64,000 bases of DNA from Oryzias latipes (taxonomy: Eukaryota; Chordata; Actinopteri; Beloniformes; Adrianichthyidae), in the NCBI RefSeq assembly GCF_002234675.1, contig NC_019880.2, forward strand, positions 21,510,289-21,574,288, read 5' to 3'. Shown piece by piece: positions 57,496 through 64,000 of the stretch. Both the position numbers and the translations under genes were made by a program. Under the pieces are notes generated by a model that searched no databases, was not told the DNA's origin, and worked only from the letters and a program-made list of their open reading frames with translations. Within the stretch, counting starts at the first letter, position 1, and the number at the start of each line of letters is the position of its first letter.

Positions 57496-58139
57496 ATAAA
57501 AAAATATTTACAAAGATGCTACAATGTTTGATATAAAAATGCATACATTTTACAACGATACTTAGTCTTTGAAGTTCTAGCTCCCATTCAGACTAGAATG
57601 ACATCCTTCAGGAGTGTTGTGGTACGGTATTAAGCATGTCGTAATACTGTATTGTCATCAATACATTTCATCTGCCTGAGTTATTGATTTCGGAACAAAT
57701 TTGAGAAAAATGCATCTGATTTTGAACCCATTTAGGACAAAGGCAACTGTTTGCATAAAAAGGACCTTTGAGTCATAGACAGTCGTTCTAAAAACACGTA
57801 TGACAGAGCTGCATAGTCGTCTGAAGAGTGACCCGGTTGTAGCGAAAACCAAAATAAAATGGAGGCTGTAATTTGGAAATACGTGATTTGACCTGGAGTT
57901 TGAACCGACAAGTCAATATGGCATGTCTGTACCTGGATAAAATAAATACAATAAATAAAACAATAAATTAGATGGGTTGAAACACAGAATTCTTCATTTG
58001 CAGTAACAAATGATACAAAGAAATATGGCTTCTTGATGCAGTTATCACCCAGATGTTTTAGGAAAAAGCTGCTCCTGATTGGTTCATTGGATCCGTGTAT
58101 AAAAAGCAGAGCGGAGAAATGTAAATACTGTGAACAGAC

Positions 58140-58207
58140 GCGGCGCGGTGCTAACCAACGCTGGGTTGGAGGTTCGATTCCGTGCTCTGCGTAAAGCTTT
58201 TTTTTTT
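58140..58207 (+). repeat. tRNA/SINE-like B-box fragment
   Basis: GGTTCGATTCC at 58172-58182 is a perfect pol III B-box (GGTTCGANTCC). A weak A-box-like ggcgcggtgctaacca lies just upstream and a T9 run downstream. It is too short and the boxes too close for a functional tRNA. It lies antisense in the presumed cdca4 3' UTR. Confidence 0.45.
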
Positions 58208-58917
58208 CTCCAAACGCTGCGTCAGAAGTGTGAGGACGCCGCTAGGGACGCCTTTTACAGTCGACTCGCAATGCCAAACCGTGGGAAGACGCCGTCCGAG
58301 TCTGGCTACATTAAAAAAAATCTCCGGAGGGAAAAATAATATCAAATGACGTCTGCAAAACCCCCACCCCGCTGTATTATGCAAAAAAATATATTTCTAT
58401 ATACATGTACGTACATATACATATATTCCATTCATAGTTGCTCAAATCTCTAGGAAAATATGCATTAATTCATAGATTTGGATTTACACTTTGTTCTGGT
58501 CTGGGATGCGTGTAGTGTGATGACCTCCTCCTGTCCGTGTCACAATAAATAGAGCTGAACGTAAAGGCAGACGGCGTGACCGCCGGGAGCTGACGGTCCA
58601 CCTCAAAAACATGGATAGTACGTGTAAAAAAGAAAAAGGACGCGTGGCGTGGCGGTACGGGAAAGGTCTCTGCCTCTTCACAGACGTGGAGTTTGGCAGC
58701 AAAGGAGGAAACCGCTCCCGGACCAGGAGGGCCTGTGGAGGTACCACTCTGGACGGACCGCCACGAGCCCGGCCCGTCTGAACACCCCTCCCGTACCAGG
58801 GTTGGTTTCCCGCTTCGCAAACCTCCAACATTCTATAGAAATCCCTCGAGAGCGCGTGCACATGGCGTGTGCATAGTCTGACAGGAGTCTGTAGGGTCAC
58901 TGGAGACCGTCTGGGTT

Positions 58918-59871
58918 TCAGGAGCCCACGATGATCTCCATGATGTGGTCCAGTTCGTTCAGGTCGGACCTGCAGCTGGCGCTGGAGCTCAGGGCTGTGG
59001 GCGCATGGGAGGACAGGCTCTCCAGCAAATCGTAAGGCCCCATTTTGGGGGTGCTCTGCATGCCCGTCAGCACCGTATCCAGGTCGTAGTAGGACGGGTC
59101 CACGTCCGAAAACAGCTCCTCCAGCGCCGGGTCAGGAGGCGGGGCCGGATGCTTGATCTCAAACGTCCCAAAGACCTGCTCAGCTGTCCTGGAGTCTGCA
59201 CTTAAGTGGTCACGGTCAGCTTCATCTGCCTCCGACATGCACTCCTCGCTGTCCTCCTCCTCATCCTCCTCCTCCTCCTCCTCTTCTTCCTCTTCCTCCT
59301 CCTCCTCCTCTTCACAGTCCCCATCCTCGTCTTCCTCGTCCCAGCAGGGGTCCATGCCAAAGGGCCCTGCCAGGTAAGAGCTGGAGGACAGCTGGGGGGA
59401 CAGAGTGGACATGGTGACCTCCGTCTCCACCTCCCCCTCCATCACCACCTCCTCTGAGTGGTAACCCTCCTCCAGACCGACCACTGGAAACGGCTTTGGG
59501 CTCTGCCCGGCCTGAGCCCCCGGTTCGGTCTGCCGGCACAGCACCTCGGTGGCCACCAGGCGGTCAGCGGGGCACTGGGCGGCCGCCAGCGCCTGGGTCA
59601 TTATCTGCCAGGTGCCGTCCTGGGTCATCTCCTCCTGGATCTGCCGCACCGTGTTGGCTATGAGCACCGAGCGGCACAGGTTTGGCTCCACCAGCATGTG
59701 ACACAGCTGCAGCTTGATCAGCGACATGTCGAGCAGCGACTGCCGCTGCAGGCTGTACGAGGACGACAGCGTCCGAGCCGCTGGGGGCGGGACCGCCGGG
59801 CCCGGGTCACCGCTGGAAGCCGGCTCCTCGGCCGGGTCGGAGAACTTGCGCTTGGTGCCCTTTGGGAACAT
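58918..59871 (-). CDS. cdca4: Cell division cycle-associated protein 4 (SERTA-domain transcription cofactor), 317 aa
   Basis: Start at MFPKGTKRKFSD, preceded by acceptor ccctcccag|cagagacccaacATG. Human CDCA4 likewise has its whole coding sequence in one exon after a noncoding one. Residues 39-90 form the SERTA domain, with SSYSLQRQSLLDMSLIKLQL then CHMLVEPNLCRSVLIANTVR and QIQEEMTQDGTW, nearly identical to human CDCA4. ELFSDVDPSYYDLDTVLTGM and the C-terminal DLNELDHIMEIIVGS are also family motifs. CDCA4 is a nuclear E2F-responsive regulator of proliferation (family knowledge). At 317 aa it is longer than the human protein (241 aa), mainly because of a Glu-rich insertion between SERTA and the C-terminal motifs. 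The neighbouring SERTAD gene on the same strand is a paralogue. Confidence 0.95.
   Translation of the reverse strand: MFPKGTKRKFSDPAEEPASSGDPGPAVPPPAARTLSSSYSLQRQSLLDMSLIKLQLCHMLVEPNLCRSVLIANTVRQIQEEMTQDGTWQIMTQALAAAQCPADRLVATEVLCRQTEPGAQAGQSPKPFPVVGLEEGYHSEEVVMEGEVETEVTMSTLSPQLSSSSYLAGPFGMDPCWDEEDEDGDCEEEEEEEEEEEEEEEEDEEEDSEECMSEADEADRDHLSADSRTAEQVFGTFEIKHPAPPPDPALEELFSDVDPSYYDLDTVLTGMQSTPKMGPYDLLESLSSHAPTALSSSASCRSDLNELDHIMEIIVGS
59250..59335 (-). repeat. cdca4: (GAG/GAA)n tract coding the acidic run in cdca4
   Basis: CTC/CTT trinucleotides on plus encode a run of about 17 Glu, then DEEEDSEE, on minus. Such runs change length easily, so the protein may vary between individuals. Confidence 0.9.
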
Positions 59872-59989
59872 GTTGGGTCTCTGCTGGGAGGGCGAGGAAA
59901 GACAAACACGGTGAGACAGGAAATCCACGGCAGCGCCACAAATACTGCCACAAACAAACATGGACAGTCTGACTAACTACTACAGTGAC

Positions 59990-61925
59990 AAAGTAAGTGC
60001 AGTGTAATTATTTATGTGAATGAATGCTGCATGAAGGCTAGTGAGTTGTGTGAACGTCAGGGAGCTAAGACTACAAGCTGCTGAGAGGCAGCAGTGATTT
60101 ACAAATGAACTCTGAGCTACAGTAAAATGCTTGGTTGTGGTTGTTTTGTCTTAAGGTTTGCTCTACCTTTCCTGTTGAGAGGCACAGGCAATAGAAACGC
60201 AGCGTGGTCCCGGCTGCAGCGCTTCAAGTACGTTTGTACGAGCGACAAGCAGCTTTTGTTCACCACCAGTTCTGCCCATTTTAGGCCAGCCTGAGGCAAG
60301 ACTCCTGCTGGGCGAACAACCACACTTTTAACAGACCGCAGAGCCCCCGAAAATAGCAAGGTTACCAACTAAAGGTGGACGCTGCCTCCAAATAAAGGAC
60401 AGACTACAGACACCTCTGTCAAAAAACAGAAAGAGCACTCAGGTTACAGGAGCAGAGCACTTTGCTTCCCCTGTACGGGGTTTACTCACAGGCACCTCCC
60501 ATCAAGACAATCAATGCGGCGCTTTGAGGGATGAAAATCATCATGAAGACAAATGACATTTGCAATTCACATCACTGACACCCTGTAGTGTTAACAGGAA
60601 ATATCTACGTTCATGGTCTACACATGTAGAACTTCAGAAACCAGAAACACAACATTTTTTTCCTTGGGGAGCGGGGAAAAGCAGACTCAGCGTCCTCACG
60701 TGACGGCGCTTCAGCACTCGCGTCTTACACAGAGACAACACCACAGTCCTGCCGCCATAAAAGCCGTTCCACTCCCCTAAACCAACAGGAGGGAACCGTG
60801 CGGCCGTGTCTCATCTGAGAAACCTGTGGGCGGGGCGTTCAAGTCAATGACGGCGTCCTCCGTTTACCCGCACAATCACACAAACGCGTCTGAGAACGGT
60901 GGCCTGAAAAGTACAACATTGGGGTTGACACACAGAGCAGTCAGTCCATCATTTCACAGACAGTGCAGAGTTCTGCAAAAAAAAACCTGAGAGGGTCTAG
61001 AAACCGCCCCAGTTGTCCGCCCCAACAAAGACAGTGAGAGGATAGAAACGCTGGTGTTAAGGCCTTTCACTTGGAGGCTCATCTGCAGCTTTTTGCCAGC
61101 ATGTCGAGGGATTCAAGAAAAAAAATGCAATTAAACATGCACCGAAGAGCTAAGGTGACTTGGTCGTCCTCTAAGAGTAGGAGCTACCTAAAAAACAGAT
61201 GGGAACAAAAACAATTATTCCATCTTACCCTGATCCCTCAGAAGCATGCACTGCATAAGCACAACATTTAAGCCAATGAAAATCCGTAACCAGAGGCGGC
61301 ACCCAAACGCTCAGGTGGTCTTACTCCGAGATCAAACACTTCGTGACAGGGGGGCAGAATGGGGTGGGGAGGGTCATTTAAGAAGGTCCCTGGAGATATA
61401 AAATACAAAAAGGGTAAAAAAAACCAAACAGTTATGGACACAAGCATTTGTGATGTCCCCTACCTCCTCAAAAGGAAAAACCTCTGAAACGTGTACAGAA
61501 ACAGGTCAGAGTTTACTGCACAAACAAGACACTTTTGGACATCCTAAATGGGGTTTTTCTGCAGCCAACACTTTGAAGTTCAGCATTTTGGGGTTAAATG
61601 TCAGACTGGTCCTGTTGAATAAAATAGAGCTTTTGCGTTTTTTTTGTTAAGGACTGAGCCGTGGCAGCAGGCGGTGTGTCTGTTCACATTCAGTCACCAC
61701 ACGTTTACCCCGTTTTAACCACAGTTTGCCGTTTTCTCAGTGATTTCACATTTAAAAGATCTAAAAAATATATATATGAATTTGATCCAAGGTTTTAGTA
61801 GACCTTGGATCAAATTTAGATTTTATGGGTAAAAAAAAAGATCTGAAATTCAAAGTGTTACTGACATAACTGACTTACAAATACAAAATGTTCAGTTCCT
61901 GTATTTATAAAAAAAAACTGGTTGT
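59990..61925. other. cdca4 upstream/intron DNA, no further gene recognised
   Basis: No supported exon. It holds a perfect 15-bp inverted repeat (61779-61793 with 61802-61816, aatttgatccaaggt). Confidence 0.45.
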
Positions 61926-62450
61926 ACAACTGACTGTATAAGAGAACTGGACCGAGCAGCCCCTCCCCCTCTGGCATTCCAAACAGGAAGTACCTGCTGG
62001 CTCCAAGAAGCCAAAATCCCACAGACTTCCAGAGGGAAACAGCTGTTACTCCGTCATACTATTGGTCAGAAGAACCGCTCTGGCTCTGATACCTTTTTTA
62101 AAAAAAATGTTCCTAATAATCCTCAATTTTTCTACATGATATTTTTTCCTTTGTTTAAGTTATTCAAATTATAAACTGACAGATAAGATTCCTCAGTGGC
62201 TACCCACATTCAGATTTCGTATGAATTCAAGTGGTAGGGGTGTAGCTTCCAACGAGCTGACTCCTGATTGGTGAGAGTGATTACTATAGAAACGTCGACT
62301 CAGACCGACCGATCACTGCTCACCGACAACATCTGGTTCCAACATGGTGATGTCTGTATTGCCAAAATTGACAGAATTGACTTTATTTGGCTATAAGAAA
62401 AGCGTTTTCTGTGGATGATGTCACACTCACTCAGTCCAGTTTTTGGAGGT
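61926..62450. mobile_element. MITE-like repeat, family C, third copy
   Basis: Left end gactgtataagagaactgga. Internal phrases ccaagaagccaaaatcccac, tcctgattgg and ttccaacatgg match 51606-53190. The right end cactcagtccagtttttgga is the inverted terminus, slightly decayed. Confidence 0.55.
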
Positions 62451-62478
62451 CAATGGCTCGTCCTGAACGTGACAATGG

Positions 62479-62520
62479 TATATATATAATAATATATATA
62501 TATATAATATATATATATAA
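62479..62520. repeat. (TA)n-rich microsatellite
   Basis: About 40 bp of almost pure alternating TA with AAT breaks. Confidence 0.9.
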
Positions 62521-62554
62521 GTATGAAATTCGGGCCTATCCACCAGTTTTTTTT

Positions 62555-62630
62555 TTCAATGAAAGCTGATTTGCTGTGGCGACCCCTAATGGGATGTGCC
62601 AAAAGGTGAACTAATGAAAATAGTTAGTCA
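62555..62630. repeat. Teleost SINE tail-like repeat
   Basis: Contains ctgtggcgacccctaatggg followed by a variant of the agccgaaag-type phrase, frequent at the end of fish retroposons. Confidence 0.5.
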
Positions 62631-62696
62631 TCTCATTAAAGAAATGGACCTGGTGTAGCATGGGTGACACACGGGAGTTAGGCTTACCCAATTGGT

Positions 62697-63252
62697 TTTA
62701 AAGGGTCTATGTCCTTCTTTTCTAAAGCCTTTCAGAGTAAACTATATCCATATTTATTATCATATATTACCTTTGGGACACTATTTTCACAGCTTATTTT
62801 CCTACTAGGATGTAAGACGACTCGATCACAGAGGCTCCGCCTTTCTCTCCCTGTGGGTGCCACCCATTTTATGACATCATCCTAGTGCTGGCTTCAGCAG
62901 AGCGTCAAACATCTGAACTTTTCCAAAGATGGATGTTTATAAAAAAAATGAAATTGTTTAGCCGATCACCACTAGCTCCACTGAGAAAGTGGGTGTGTCT
63001 TTTAGCCTGGAGGCGGAGCTGGCAGCTCAGACTCTTCCTGGAAGGGGCGGGTCCTCACTTTGTGATGTCACAATGTGAGGACCCACTTGTTTTCATGGAT
63101 TGGGAGGGGCCGGGGCTCAGAGATCCGGTTTTTAGAGGAATACTCAGAAATGAGTGACTGGATCAAAAAGCCACTTTAGGGATGTTTTTGTGAGGAATGA
63201 ACATTAAAATACACTAAAAAGCATTCATTTGGCATGATATAAGCCCTTTAAA
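62697..63252. mobile_element. MITE-like repeat, family B, complete copy
   Basis: Left end tttaaagggtctatgtcc; right end reverse-complements to tttaaagggcttatatcatg. Homologous to 23578-24480. The internal open frame (62885-63157) has no family resemblance and is not called as a gene. Confidence 0.65.
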
Positions 63253-63599
63253 TGGTGGGAAAATAAAACATTTAAATTAACAACACATTTGATAATTATA
63301 GTAATTGCCAAATAAATCGATTTGTTCTTAGTTTATTTCACTTCCTAGTAATGTAAAACAAAATGTGTCTAGACTTATGTTTTCAACGTTTACATTTATA
63401 ACATGTCGACTGTTTTTAGAAGATTATTTGCTAATCAAGTTCTTCCCTTTGCACAAGAAGGTTCCAATAATGCGGTTGTATTGATTTTTACATTTGTTTG
63501 TCTGCTATAAATGCTCAATTGTTCTAAGTGGACGTGTATATATAATGAAACCTCCACATAAGGATGTAATCTTGTTTTTCATGATATATTATTGCACTT

Positions 63600-64000
63600 C
63601 GTCTTTTATTTAACCGGGAAATGCTGCCATGCGCCACACGGTGTGGAGACAGATGTGGACAGACACCCGGAAATGCCTCCTTTCACGTCCAGAAACGGAG
63701 AAAACGTGTCGTTTTTGGAGGTGATTTTCATGTAAACAGTGAAGACTTAGAGCTGGGGCCAAACAAAATGCAGCCGCGCTTTACGTCAATGGCTGCTACC
63801 GGGGCCCATCCCCCACCGCGGAGAGAAAAGGCAGCGGCACTTTTACAGCCCGCGCCGCCTAATCAATTAAAACCACCGTCCGCGCGCGCCCCACAAAGCG
63901 GTCGGTTCCCCTCCGTCAACCACGCTCTGGTACCGACCGCCAAGTACGGCGGTGGGAGTGGTGGGGTAAAGAGCCGCCGGCGACGCCGCCGCACGCTTTG
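63600..64000 (-). promoter_or_regulatory. cdca4: CpG-rich region, possible cdca4 promoter/first exon
   Basis: The last 250 bp are strongly CpG-rich (ccgccggcgacgccgccgca), unlike the 10 kb before. A noncoding cdca4 first exon is expected 5' of 59883 on minus and this is the only CpG island seen upstream. It may equally belong to the next gene beyond the window. Confidence 0.35.

Noticed and set aside
58140..58207. A functional tRNA gene
   Set aside because: Only a B-box is convincing. There is no cloverleaf and no proper A-box spacing.
62885..63157. 90-codon plus-strand open frame
   Set aside because: Falls entirely within the family B MITE-like repeat and resembles no protein I know.

Overview
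The window is vertebrate nuclear DNA, almost certainly from a ray-finned (teleost) fish. It has intron-split genes with GT-AG (and one GC-AG) junctions, CpG-rich first exons, microsatellites, and typical fish mobile elements (Tc1-like, hAT, piggyBac MITE, L2/CR1-like LINE pieces). I cannot name the species from sequence alone. There is no CRISPR array, operon or viral genome.

Three protein-coding genes are supported, all on the minus strand. (1) ahnak2: I assemble six coding exons between 27490 and 4427. Five small exons encode the MCDCFH start, a linker and an AHNAK/periaxin-type PDZ domain. One huge last exon (12,027 nt) encodes about 4,000 residues of FKMP/PK-type repeats. The spliced length is 12,549 nt, or 4,182 aa plus stop, in frame throughout. 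(2) A SERTA-domain gene of the SERTAD1/2/3 type, with its coding exon at 47562-48302 (246 aa). (3) cdca4, another SERTA-domain gene, with its coding exon at 58918-59871 (317 aa). AHNAK2 and CDCA4 are also neighbours in human 14q32.33. The extra SERTAD gene between them recalls the PRX-SERTAD1-SERTAD3 cluster on human 19q13, so this locus appears to keep a more complete version of the ancestral AHNAK/PRX plus SERTA cluster.

Layout: 1-1300 holds a GC-rich stretch with a striking 71-bp palindrome and a possible first exon of a gene lying to the left. 1.8-2.5 kb is repeat. 3.8-27.5 kb is ahnak2, with several transposon remnants in its introns. 27.9-47.5 kb is a gene-poor stretch rich in mobile DNA: a 1.6-kb Tc1-like element with a damaged transposase, older Tc1 remnants, a LINE nested inside another LINE, a 1.5-kb minisatellite with higher-order structure, and palindromic MITEs. 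47.5-50.2 kb is the SERTAD gene; its intron carries a minisatellite with five perfect TGACGTCA (CRE) sites. 50.2-57.4 kb is again repeats, including a hAT element with an 8-bp near-perfect target duplication. 57.5-64 kb is cdca4, whose first exon probably lies in or beyond the CpG-rich right end.

AHNAK2 is a large scaffold protein. CDCA4 and the SERTADs are small transcription cofactors linked to E2F/cell-cycle control. Their proximity reflects shared ancestry of the locus rather than a known shared pathway. I found no convincing new biological system. The most unusual signals are the CRE-bearing intronic minisatellite, the GC-AG intron inside the PDZ domain, the mosaic near-identical repeats in ahnak2, the higher-order minisatellite at 36.7-38.2 kb and the 71-bp palindrome.
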